Assembly: GCA_030512295.1 (NCBI GenBank) | Contig: JAULSR010000001.1 | Coordinates: forward strand, 7,959,001-8,023,000 | Length of the DNA: 64,000 nucleotides | Direction of reading: 5' to 3' | Origin: Bombardia bombarda | Lineage: Eukaryota; Ascomycota; Sordariomycetes; Sordariales; Lasiosphaeriaceae | In this document: positions 34,255 through 45,252 of the stretch, in pieces | Position numbering within the stretch: position 1 is the stretch's first letter | How the letters are laid out: every line of letters starts with the position of its first letter | Program-made: the position numbers and the translations under genes | The notes under the pieces: generated by a model | Databases searched by the model: none | Told to the model about the DNA's origin: nothing | The model's input: only the letters and a program-made list of their open reading frames with translations

Positions 34255-36840
34255 CTCGTTTAGATGGTAATACTGAATGTAATGGTACTCTCTAGGGGTG
34301 TTGAACCGTCAGAGAAAGGCCTCTCAGTTGAGGGTGATCATTGGCTGAACCGACAACTAACAACTGTTGAAGTTGCTGGTCCGGTGGCTGCTGCTTTTTA
34401 TCAGATTGGGATACAAAGACGACGAGATCTGGGTATCTACCCAAGGGAGTGGTTTACCGGCGGTATGGGCACCCGAAGGGTCTCGCACACGGTTATAAGG
34501 AAGCTTCATTCCGAGCTTCTGTGCTGCCAGACACACTCTACTGTGATAGAAGATCATCTGCCGAAAGCCACAAAGCTATAGCCCCCTCATGGTCCCTCGC
34601 GGTGCCAAGACCCGGGTTGTTGACAAGTCTGGCCTCTGGGGGCCAGCACATCTGGTCCATCAACTTCCATTGGTCATCGATGGGGTTCGCGACCTCGCAA
34701 GGGGGGATCTGAGAGCACCAAAGAAACGCCCACATCGACCAACCTGGGCAGCGATCGCATTCACCGATCATGGGGCGGCATCTCGGACGTAGAAATAGTG
34801 GCCGTCTTTAGCTAGCTAGGGGGTCCAGTCTCATTCCAGCTACTCTGTTGGTTGGCCTGGCGGGCTGGGCTGGGGCGGGCTAGGCACAAAGAGAAGAGGG
34901 GCATCAAACATCCTGGCTTTTTTCAGGCCTCGACCGCCACATTCTGATCATACAGAGAGCTTCAAGATAGCTCAAGACAGCTTTGGAGGAAAAGCCAGAG
35001 AGCCGCTAGTCCGGTCTCGCACACTTGCGTCACAAAAATCTGTATTCTGATTGACTGGGGGTACATACAGCATGAAAGCTCGGGCCGGCCGTTGCATCCA
35101 TCCAGAGCCATGATCCGATGCGGGAAGGGAAGGGAAAAACAGATGAAGTGATGCATGATGCTGTGTGTTCGCATGATCGTCGGAGAGTTTTTTCCTCAGT
35201 CATCGAGTGGCCAGCGAGCCCGGTTCGAGCCAGGGTTCCGAGCTTCCGATGCGGAGAGAGGATTACGAGAAGATGACCCAGACTTGAAGAGGGAGGCAAA
35301 ACAACCATGTCTTGGGCGTCGTGCGACGTTCACGATCTTCGGCAGTTGGTTTGGGTGCCATGAGCAAGCCCTCCAAGCGCTTCTAAACAGGCTGATGATG
35401 AAGATGGAAAGAGCTAAGAGTGCCTACTGGTTGTGGGGTAAAGTGAGCTACTGCAGGCGCTACTGCAAAAGTAACCATCGTCTGATGCGGGGTGTGGGTC
35501 GGGACCGAGCTTCTTTCCTTGTTCGTCCCTTCCACCTGACGAACAAACATCCGACCTCAGCCGAGATCCATCTTCGGCCCCGACGTCAACTGAAGTTGTT
35601 GTGAAAATAAGGGTGAAGGAAATATCAATGGTATTCTCCAATTTCAATTTTAAAAGGAACAGATATATTTCTGACCAGAAACCACCATGGCTGATCGGGT
35701 CCGGAAACTTAAGTCTGGTGTGTGAACACTGAAAGCAGCCAAGCCTGCCACAGTAACGTGGTGCTTCAGGGGTAATATCACCTCTACTAGGTCCCGACCG
35801 GCCGGATCTCTTCTACCGCAAAGTGTCGTGAGTTATTTTTGAACAAAGCTCCGAACATTACCGGAGTAGTAATCATGAGTAATTGGGCGTGCTACATAAT
35901 GTAATACACATGTCATGCAGGTCGATGTGTTTTTGAAAAAACCGGGGAAAGAACAGACAACGTACCAAAGTGAAACGAACATACTGCTGTTGTGATAAAT
36001 GAGTGAGATCGGAAATACAGAGAACCACGGAATCGGAATACTGCAACTGTTTAAATATCTACAAATGAGGTCAACCCGGGATTGCTTAGAGAACATAAGG
36101 TAAAAGTCTATGTTTGTTGATAATGAAGTCAGCAACACAAAATGGAAATGGAAAAGGGCAAACCAGTAACCGGTGCTACAAGACAGACCGATGCAAGGAG
36201 CAGCTTGTAGTCCTCATATAAGCTGTGATAAATTTGAAAAGCCATTAGTTGAGAAAGGTGATCATTTATGACTTCTTGCTTATGAAACCCCATAAATAGG
36301 TGGCAGAGAAACACACGGCCTCAGTATCTGTCAACATGCATATATTTAAGCAAACAGTTGCGGCCAACGAGATAACGAGACCCTAGCAACTTTGGTAGTC
36401 AGCCATTAACACCTTGCGAATTCACATTCATAGACTGTAGATATTTCTCAAACCCTCCACGACCCTGCATCCCGATAGACATCCTTGTATACCTAGTCTC
36501 ATCGCTCTGCATGATCATCGACATTTACACACAGACACACCTCGTCACCAAGAGATTCCATGGACATGGCCCACAACCACACAAGTAGGTAGGAAGGTAA
36601 ATAAATATCGCATATCGCACTATATTCTAGGTGAGGTAGGTATGTAGGTAGTATGTAGGTAATAAGTAGTTCTTGCCTGTTTTTATCTCCCACGGGACGC
36701 CATAAAACGCCAACAATGATGATGCAAGCCTTGTTCAACTGGGACAGAAATAAACAAAAATACATAATAATAAAGAAAAAAGGTTTGGGAATCGTGTCAG
36801 ATCACGGCCAGTCAGTACTCAATCAAGCCAGGAATGCACA
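34255..36840. other. 2.6-kb gene-free stretch
   Basis: From the P450 start to the 3' end of the L1-fold gene. No frame with domains or splice signals. A cluster of gtaggt repeats (ggtaggtatgtaggtagtatgt-type) lies at about 36588-36662. Confidence 0.5.
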
Positions 36841-38215
36841 TTAAACGTCGACAGCCTTCTTCGCCGCCGCCTTCTGCTTCTTCAACTTTGCTTTCCGCTC
36901 CGCAATATCCCTGTCGAGCTTGTCATCGTTGCTCTCGGGCACGGGGACAGCCGCCGCCTTTGTCTTCTTGGACTTCTTCTTTGGCCGGTCCTCCTCCTTG
37001 GGCGTCTCGGCCTCGGCCTCAGGCGCTGCCTCGATAGCCTCAGGCTCGGCATCCAGCGACTTGCGCTTCTTGCCAATGTTGGCCTTCTCTGTCTTGGCGT
37101 GCTTGCCGGGGAGCGCGCTTGCCGGCTCCTTGCCGTCGGGCACCACCTGTGCCTCATCCAGCCACAACTCGTCCGTCTGGTATATGGGGAGAGCCGCCGT
37201 CTCGGGGCCCTTGATGTAGAAGTTGCGCACATTGCTCCACTTTTGCGGCACGAAGCGGCCGACCAGCTCGGTGATGATCTTGTTGACGTTCTCGGCAAGC
37301 TTGTCAGCCTCCCAGCTCGCGTAACCGCACTTGACAGCGGTGTTTGTTGTGGGGCTCAGCTACAATGGTGTTAGTTTATGCGCTCGTTTTCGCGGACAGT
37401 GTAAAGAGACTGCAGGATTGGGACAGGGGCCCAGGAGCTTCAAGAGTACATACCGAAACGAGAGCAGCGCCAATGGCCTTCTGGATCTCGGAAACAATCT
37501 CGGGCAGCGGCCGTGCGTTGACATTCTCGGTAGGGTCGCGCTTCTGCTTCATGCCCTTGGGCTTGGCGATCCTCTTTCCGTCGACCTTATCCCTCTTGGC
37601 CATCAATACGACCGGGATGGGGCGCTTGACGGTGGTCTTGAAGAAAGTCTTTCCGAGGGCGCCGGGAAGACGGTTAATTATCCTGTCGTCGGCAAGGAAG
37701 ATCTCGTGCTCGTTGTAAAGCTTGCGCTGGGCCTCAAAGGCCTTGAACTTGGCCTTGAGATGTGTGATGTCGATGACGCGAGTGATGCGCGACCGGAGCT
37801 CCTCGGGAAAGTCCTCCGAGGCAATCATGTTCTTGTAGGCGCGCTGGGGGTCGGCTGTGATGAGGCAGATGGTCGACTCGCTGTCCGCATTGAGCGGGTG
37901 CGGGAGGACGATCTTGCCGGGCTGGAGGCGGTGCGTGTCATGGATGTGGCGTTTTGTGGTCAGCGTTAGCCAGATGGGCGTCTCAGCAATCGTGGACTCC
38001 TCGTCGGCGAGCAGGTTCTGCTTTCCCGAGGGACGCGGCTCGGCGGCGGCCTTCTTGATGTGGGCGAGGAGGGCCTTGGAGGCTTTCAGGGTCTAAAGAG
38101 AGTCAGCGCGGGCCTTGCAATTGCCATTGCAGCGTCTACGCACCTGGTCGGGGTTGACAGGCGACACAGAGGCCTCAGACGCCTTGGCGACGGCGGTGGT
38201 GGTGGATTTGGACAT
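36841..38215 (-). CDS. Ribosomal L1-fold nucleolar protein (Utp30/Cic1/RSL1D1-like)
   Basis: Exons on the minus strand are 38215-38144, 38092-37454 and 37359-36841, giving 409 residues. The ribosomal L1 fold spans residues ~30-290: a TPIWLTLTTKRHIHD strand, FLADDRIINRLPGALGKTF and AVKCGYASW are typical of the Utp30/Cic1/RSL1D1 group rather than of ribosomal L1 itself. The C-terminus is Lys-rich and disordered (KKKSKKTK, ERKAKLKKQKAAAKKA), as in nucleolar proteins. The yeast relatives assemble with pre-ribosomes: Utp30 with the small-subunit processome, Cic1 with pre-60S particles near ITS2. Which one this is cannot be settled from sequence alone. It is a housekeeping gene, marking the right border of the accessory region. 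Confidence 0.88.
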
Positions 38216-39238
38216 ATTTGCTGGTTTGCGCGACGGTATCAATGGCAGCAAACACTTTTCTTGAAGATATCGAAGTGGGGTGGAGAGACCTTGGCTGCAC
38301 TGCTCTGTTTTTTTTCTGAGCCCAAAAATTCCTGGACTCCGGCCTTCTGGTTTTTCCACTTCGTCCCGATAAGGAGAAACCAGAAAACCTAAAACTTTAT
38401 CGGCCAGGATAGGCTTATCGATAAGCCTTGTCGGTAATGTGGGGCTGAGTGGTGTTTCAGGGGGCTGAACTATATGTGCCGCCTTAATTGATTGGTTGAT
38501 TGGATGGCGGCCGGCTGCAGCTGCCGAGCCAGATCGCTGGGATTCGATCGCCACTTCAACATTACGACACACCCCCAAGACAACCGTCATAGTTTTCTCA
38601 TCAATACATATCACAAGGGAGTGGACCCATGTATCATTGCAAGCAGACTGATTTGTATTTCTGCCATGATAGACTACTTATCTACCTGGGTATTCTGCAC
38701 CAAGCCATACAATATTATTGGTCCCTTCCAATATCCGTTCCTCGTCAAACCGATACCCCCTCGTTTTTAATCATCCGACCAAGCAGCGCCCGACCTCCCT
38801 ACTATACGCTGCTATCAAACCCTCAACCGCCCGTGGGGAGCATCTCCAACCGAAAGCCGCCCGTGGGCTAACCGGTAACGAATAAGCCGGCCTGAGTGGC
38901 CCTTAAAGATGAGTATATACCATCAAACAGTATGTTGAACAGACAGGTGAGAAAAAATGACGCCCTGCGCTATGCAAACTCCCAAAGCACGCAGGTGTAC
39001 GGGTTGCAGATGGGGACTTCCTCTCTGTTCTTGAAAACATGTGACAAAGAAATGGAAAAAGGGTATGTGAACTTTTTAACCCCAGGCACAAACAGACTCC
39101 GTTCCTCCAGTCAATCGCTTGTTGCTACCTTGTCTCGTAAGGCTTGGTAAAAATGACGATTGCTATAAAAAAAGCATACAAGAATATCAAGTCGTTCGTT
39201 CGTTCTTTCTTTCTTTCTTTCACCATGGCCCGCCACGA
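38216..39238. other. Intergenic
   Basis: Promoter of the L1-fold gene and 3' flank of the FHA gene. It contains two ccgcccgtggg copies at about 38828-38866 and a (TTCT)n repeat near 39203-39221. No gene. Confidence 0.5.
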
Positions 39239-40890
39239 TCAAGGAGTGCGAGGCCGCTTCCAGTAGTATTGCTGTATGAGGGTTAGTAACAACAAGTGGC
39301 ACTGCGGGGGTGGTATCAGGTCGGGCTTACCTTGTGCTGCTTTCTGCAGTTTCTCAAACTGGGTTTTCGCAGGCCATCTGTTACGGCCAGGCGGCGGTGC
39401 TCGTCCGTATCCTCCTCAGGGACGTAGTAGTACTCGCTCTCGAGAGGCTTGCCGGCAGCGTCTTTGCCCTGTCGTGTGATGATACCAACACAGGGCGTGG
39501 ACTCTATCAAGTTACGCAGCTGCTCTTTCGCCAAATCCTTCTTCTCCTCCGCAGGGAGATTGTTCATGATGGTGGACAGAGGAGTCGACGACAAGCGTGA
39601 GAAGGCGAGCTGGTTGATGACATGATTCGAGATGGCTGCTGTCTCCTCCGGCTTCAACGGAGCCACAACAACTGGCGGCGCGGCAACGGCGACAGCCTTG
39701 GGAGTGGTGTTTGTCGAGCTGGGGCTGGATGAATGAAGAGGCTCAAGCGGAGGACCAAACAGAGAAACAGCAGTCGGGGCACCGAGAGGAATGCGCTGCC
39801 TCTTTGGCGACAGTGTGGAGAAGGAAGCAAACCGATTCGACAGATTGGCGCCGAAGGGACCGAACGAGTGCACAACAGGGTCGTTCTCCTCGTCGGGATC
39901 ATTTTCGCCATCCGAACCAGGGTCGCTCAAGTCGCTCGAGAAGCTGTCGTTGACCTGGGTCATGAAGCTGGCCTCAGGATTGGGTGCATCAGTCAGCTTG
40001 GGCAGTTCCTGCTCGTCGGCACTGGTGTCTTCGTATATCTGGACAGCGGCGCCAACATCACTACCGCTCGGCATTAAGTCCTCCTCAAGGTTCGCGTTCG
40101 AGGTTGACGTATTGGCGGGCGTGGGGGATTCTGGACTGGCGATTCGGGTGTGACGTCTGATAGGACTGGCGATGTGAGAGTTGGCATCGCCGCGTCTCAT
40201 CCTCGGCTGAGGAGACTCGTCCCAAGAAGACTCGACATCACTCAGATGGGCCAGCGCATCACGGTCCTTATCGCGTCTCGGCCATTGCACAAGCACTCTC
40301 GCCTCGTGTACATCAATCATAAGCTCGGCACCCTCCGTCTCGGACGTGAATTTGTCTCCCTTCATCAGCTCCCACGTCTGGCCCTGGCAGTGCAGCTTCA
40401 ATCCGTTCCAACCGGTGCAGAAGATCTCGACCTGATTGGGGTCGAACGGGTCGGTGGCGGGAATATATCGTGCCTCGACGTGGACTCTGCTGATCAGGCG
40501 ATTTGCCGAGAGCTGGTAGTGTGTCGAGTTGCTCGACCGGCCCATCAGAAGCTTCTCCCCATTCTCGTTCAGCTCTACAGAACGGACATCGGAAAGGGGG
40601 GCGCGCTCTGGAACGGTTGATAGCGGCCGACGCAAGACGTGCCGTGCACCACCAACGTGTGGGGGACTGGACGAGAGAATGCCGGTACTTGAGGTCGCAA
40701 CAGGTGTGGGATACCTAAGGAAAGCCTGCGAAATAGCCTGGCGTTTTGCAGGCCGAGGCAGACCTGGAGAGGAAGAAAGGGGCTCAAAAGCAGGAAGCAA
40801 TGACGGAGCTGGCCGCTTGAGGCTTGGCGTAGATGTTGAGGGGAGCGAAGGCTCCTGGGCCGCCGCCTTGACTGGTGAAGAAGAATCCAT
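39239..40890 (-). CDS. FHA-domain nuclear protein, Tos4/Plm2-like
   Basis: Exons on the minus strand are 40890-39331 and 39271-39239, giving 530 residues; the second exon adds only ten codons (QYYWKRPRTP). An FHA phosphothreonine-binding domain lies at residues ~105-200, with LLMGRSSNSTHYQL, NRLISRVHVEARY and WNGLKLHCQGQTWEL. The Gly-Arg-Ser and Ser-x-x-His of the recognition loops are present. The remaining regions are Ser/Pro-rich and acidic (DPDEENDP), with several SP sites and a basic N-terminal segment. Yeast Tos4 and Plm2 are cell-cycle-regulated chromatin proteins of the DNA-damage response, and filamentous fungi have one such gene. The C-terminal helix around KKDLAKEQLRNLI is conserved-looking. 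Confidence 0.82.
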
Positions 40891-41633
40891 TACAATATGC
40901 CGTTATTATTCCGCCTTCATGACAATTAGCACAGTACGGAGCCTCGGCGAGGTCGAGGAGGCTTTGTGCAAGCTCGACGTAGTCGGGTGTGGTGGGTGGT
41001 GATGTCGAGGGATGTGGTGCCTCCCCGCGGTCACGTCCACGTCGCGTCGGCTGTGCGGTCTTTTCGCCCCTGCCGAATCCGTCCAGCAATCACCTCAGGC
41101 TTTCGAGAAGTCAGTTAGGCAGCCTGCATGAACCCCCTGAGCCAGTATTCGATGCAAAAGGCGGAGGTCGAAAAAAAAGAGCAGACAGAACAAAGCAGCA
41201 AGAGCACAATGCACTTGACGCAACAGTCAAAAATGTTTCTGGTGGTCGTTTTTGGTTTTGGAATTTGCAGACATGGCCTGGTGGGAAGAGGCCCGGAGGA
41301 GCGTGCAGGGTGGGGATTTGAGCATTTAAGAGATGCACCTCGCGGCCGCGGCCGTGTCAGTGGGACCTTGTAGGACGCGATTTTGCTGAGAGCCTAGCCT
41401 GTGGTCGCGTCTGGCGTTCCGGCGTATATGCCTGCTAGCTCGCGTCACTGCCTGGCCCATTGCGAGCCAGTCCATGCCCCGAGATCGTGGACCACTCAGC
41501 GGCTCCCGCACCCACTCACCGCCCTTGCACAGCGCTTGAGAACCATTTAACGCGCGCTGTGCACAGGATTGGATGCTGTATAAAAGCCAGCCACTATGAC
41601 GTCCCCTTGTAAGACCATGCATACTGGACGAAA
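40891..41633. other. Intergenic
   Basis: Promoter of the FHA gene on the left. On the right, a TATA box precedes the small secreted protein candidate. No other gene. Confidence 0.45.
41579..41586 (+). promoter_or_regulatory. TATA box (TATAAAAG)
   Basis: Strong TATAAAAG 48 nt before the ATG at 41634. The short spacing fits a brief 5' UTR and supports transcription of the small candidate gene there. Confidence 0.4.
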
Positions 41634-42050
41634 ATGCAGCCTTCGTTTTCTCGAGTCTTCAATGTTCTTGGTTTCATAGTAAACGTATGGTCCCTGGAAG
41701 CTTATGGGCTGCCCATTACGTACGGCTAATGCAGGTCAGCGCAAGAATCTTCACTTTTCGCGTACAGGTGGACATGCTCGACCAGCCTCTTTAAAAACGG
41801 CAACCCCGCCAGTAGTGCAAGTGCAAGCAAATGGGCGCGTTTTTTCGAGTTGTGCCGCTGCAGGAACCCCACTGCCGCTGCCCCTACGACCGAACACCTA
41901 ATCCAAAGGATGGAAAGGCAAGCTTGGATCCTGATGAACGCGCCCAGGGAGCCCAGGTCGGTACGTGACCTCCTAATTAGCGGTAGCCGCCCTGAACTTA
42001 CAATCTCCTTAACTCCATCAGAATCCCTGTGTAGCAGGACGCGTCTCTGA
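41634..42050 (+). CDS. Candidate small secreted protein (weak)
   Basis: Not a recognised family. An ATG in AAAATG context, 48 nt after a TATA box, opens a signal-peptide-like N-terminus (FNVLGFIVNVWSLEAYGLP). Joining 41634-41719 to 41768 by a 48-nt GT-AG intron gives a continuous frame with CSTS...FFELCRCRNP and no stop until 42050. A further intron starting at the GTACGT near 41961 and ending at CATCAG (~42021) would instead give a more Cys-rich tail (CPPHRCACSS). The first intron lacks a clear branch site, and the length is short enough to occur by chance. A small secreted effector-like protein is possible; transcript evidence would decide. Confidence 0.25.
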
Positions 42051-43040
42051 TTTAAAAAGGAGTCTCGTCTGCCCACCCCATCGGTGCGCTTGTTCTAGCT
42101 TGGGAGCTCCCCACCTGGATAGACTAACATATGTATTTCGTATGCACTGAATGCAGCACCTCGAATCTCCATGGGATAGGGGTCGCACGCATACCTGTCG
42201 TGGACTCGTGGTTGCAAACTCACCACCATGGCTGGGATGCCCCGTTGATAGTGCCCGAGTCGTGCACCCAATCTCCCTCCGCCGGCTCGATTGTTGCCCG
42301 GCCAGGACATCAAAACTTTTTCCGTTTGGCGCGAGGTTGGGGTTGATGCTCTCTCCACTCTAAGTCTACGGGTGGAGGTCGCGCTTTAGACCATTCAAGT
42401 TCCAACCTATGACGGAGACGAGGAGGAGCTTTTTTAAGATCGCGGCACTGGTTGGTTGAGACGACCGGGTTTGTGCCAAAGCTTTAGGCTCAACTAGCAG
42501 CGGGACCCAAGACGACATAGCTGGGTCTGTCCTTGACGGCTTTCGGATAGCGAAGAAACTCCCAAATGACGAGCAACAAAAGAAGTTAATTGGATTTCGT
42601 CTTCGCACACGAAGCCGATTATCGTACATGCAGTAGGACTCAGGAACGCATCGATACATAACTGAGGGCCAACAAGCGAGGGAGAGAGTTGCATCTCGCT
42701 GTCGGAAATCAGCAGACCACTCCTGTATCCGTCACCAACCGATGGAGTGTCGATCTTCTGGGGGTCAGAAGAAAATAACACCACGACAGAAGAGCTCAGA
42801 ATAGACATGAATGCAATGTGCAATATGTTACAAACCGCTGCTCACCTACACACACGCATGCTACTTCTGTACAGTAACGCCCTTGCCCTTGAGGAATCAA
42901 CCCAAACAATCTGTTCCTCGGTAACCCAAAAGCCAATACGACAGAAAGCCAAAAGAAAATTCATATTTGTTGTAGACCCAAAGAAAACCCAAGAAGAAAA
43001 AAAAAAAAAAAAAGCTGCTGAAAAGCACCCTCCGGCTTAT
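42051..43040. other. Intergenic
   Basis: No gene supported. An A17 run at 42997-43013 lies 30 bp past the stop codon of the leftward thioesterase gene. Confidence 0.5.
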
Positions 43041-44121
43041 TTACAGATCACCATCGCCTAGCGTCGCCGGTCGACTAGCCTTCTTGCCCCCCAGCTTCAA
43101 CGGGCCAAAGAACTCTGCAAACGTCTCATTCAGCAGCTTCTCCTCCAGCCTCATGTGCTCGCCCGGCGCGGTCCGGAACTGGAGCCCGCCCTTGCGGTCC
43201 AGCTCGCGCAGCCCGATCCAGTCCTCCGAGTACATCTTGCGCGCGCGCAGCGGCGTGACCTCGGTCCCGTTCACCTCCTCGAACCAGGCCGTCTCCTTGG
43301 GCACGACCGTCGTGTCGTCCTCAAACATGTACAGCACCAGATTCTCCAGCTTCACAATGTTCTCCTTGTACTTCTCCTTCTTGAACGCGCGCTCGTTGTT
43401 GATATCCGCCAAGAAGTTGGAGTACTCGAGGTACTTGTCGTACTGGGCCGGGTCGCGGTAGTACTGGGCGGGCACGAGGCGGCTCTGCGCGAGGCTGCTC
43501 CAGGCGTTGCCGCGCAGCAGCGCCATGGCGCCCTTGCAGACCCAGTCGGACGCGCCGCACTCCCTAAAGGCGCTGATGCCGTTGTGCTGGGAGCCGAACG
43601 TGACGAGGCTGCGCACGGGCGGGCTGTTGCAGCGCTCGACGTAGCCGCGCAGGAACTGGCCCCCCTGGCTGAAGCCGAGGGCGTCGATGGCGGGGGCGGT
43701 GGAGAGGATGGGGTGCGCCGCGATGTCGGCGCAGGCTTTGGCGATCTGCTCCGTCACGTTGCCGAAGAAGGTGGCCGACTGGTCGCGGGATGCTGTATCG
43801 TCCATGCGGATGAAGTAGACGAGGGTGCCCGGGTTGACGGCTTCGGCGAGCGCGCCGACCTCGTGCAGGCCCTCAGCTGCGTAGTTGTCGCCCAGACCTG
43901 TTTGAGATAGGGGTGTTAGTCGATTTATGATGGGTGTTATAGGCTTCATAGGAAGGAAGGATATAGGTGGGCTATATACCATGCCAGATGACGAGTGGCA
44001 GTGGGGTGTCGTCATCGTCGTCGGCTAGGGACTTTTGGTTCTGGTTGATGGGGTTGGCGAGGGCCGCTGTGATGAGCGAGCCGGCAGTGAAGAGCAGCTT
44101 AAGCTGGTTACGGATCGCCAT
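43041..44121 (-). CDS. Palmitoyl-protein thioesterase (lysosomal/vacuolar type)
   Basis: Exons on the minus strand are 44121-43980 and 43897-43041, giving 332 residues. A signal peptide (LKLLFTAGSLITAALA) is followed by a short acidic DDDDD linker. The alpha/beta-hydrolase has PLVIWHGLGDNY at the N-terminal oxyanion strand, the nucleophile elbow GFSQGGQF, the catalytic acid region MFEDDTTVVPKE and His in APGEHMRL. The order and sequences match PPT1, which removes palmitate from cysteines of proteins being degraded. The C-terminus carries a basic extension after FFGPLKLGGKK. In fungi this is normally a single-copy vacuolar enzyme. The signal peptide decides the start; an upstream non-ATG extension of the frame was not used. 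Confidence 0.92.
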
Positions 44122-45252
44122 TTTAACGATTTGTCGTGCAACGATCGATGCGTATTGTACTTCGCAGAGAGAAGCGAGTTGGGTCAGCTGGAATCTGTTG
44201 GAGGGATCATCGAATGTCCAGAAGGGTGCCTGCCTAGTGGCGATCCAAGCGTTCAGCAACCGCCGAGGTACCTGCTTTGGTACTTGGCGATTGGGCGCTT
44301 GGCGCTCGAGCGCGGGCAATTGTGGGGAGCTCTCTCCAGAACCCCATCGCTTCCCATTGGATAGAACCGAGACACGCAAAGCATCGCGCCATGGGCATCA
44401 TGCACCAGCCCATTCATGAACTCCTTCGAATTCTTGTCAATCTCCATTTCTACTTCGCATCAGGCACATTTACGCGCTTCTGACAGATGCAAATTTCCCA
44501 GGATTCACGAATGGTCACATAAGAAATGATGTCTAGAATTTCCCCACGCTGGGCCTCTGCTCTCCTGACCTGCGACCTTTAACAAACTGTTCGGAATTTT
44601 GGAAGGAATCTGCAGCTATTGCAAGGGGGAAGTCAATATTACTCCTTCGATGCTTTCCCAGCTTTGTTTTGTTGGAAAAGCTGATACCCAGTATGGCCAT
44701 GTTGCCTAAAGATCTGCATTTCCAGTTCATGCTTCTCCCTCGGCTCAGTTGCCGGTCTCATTACTGGAGTGGTTCATCCTGTCTCGAGGCCTGTGGTCGA
44801 CCTCTAACCCCTAATCAACACGAGCTTTACCGCCGAGGCGGTGACATCCAAGTGGATCGACAGTCTAGGCAACATGTGGTAGTGTGTGTGAACAACTGGC
44901 AAAGCATGAGGATTGAGTAGGGGATTGTTTGTTTCGCGATGCCAACATCTCTTTTACCCCTGTTAGTTGTCCAGGCAGCAGAGGCCCCACACCTGTGTCT
45001 GCCTGGCCAAAGTGGATGGAGTTGGATCTGAACCCCTGTCTTGGCATCGTGATTCTTTGGACTTAAAAGACAAGATATCTCGACGATGATGAGTATGGAT
45101 TAGCCAGAGCATCTCTGAGTTCGACAATCCAGTCACATATAAGTCATCATCCTCGAGTTCAAATCTCCTCTCAATCGAGCCCCATCTCCACCACTTACAC
45201 ATTTGGACTCCTTTCTCCTCTTTCTTCCCTTTTCTTCAACTTCGTTCGCACC
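44122..45252. other. Intergenic, divergent promoters
   Basis: Between the starts of the leftward thioesterase and the rightward metallopeptidase. CT-rich sequence directly before 45253 fits a fungal core promoter. No gene. Confidence 0.5.
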
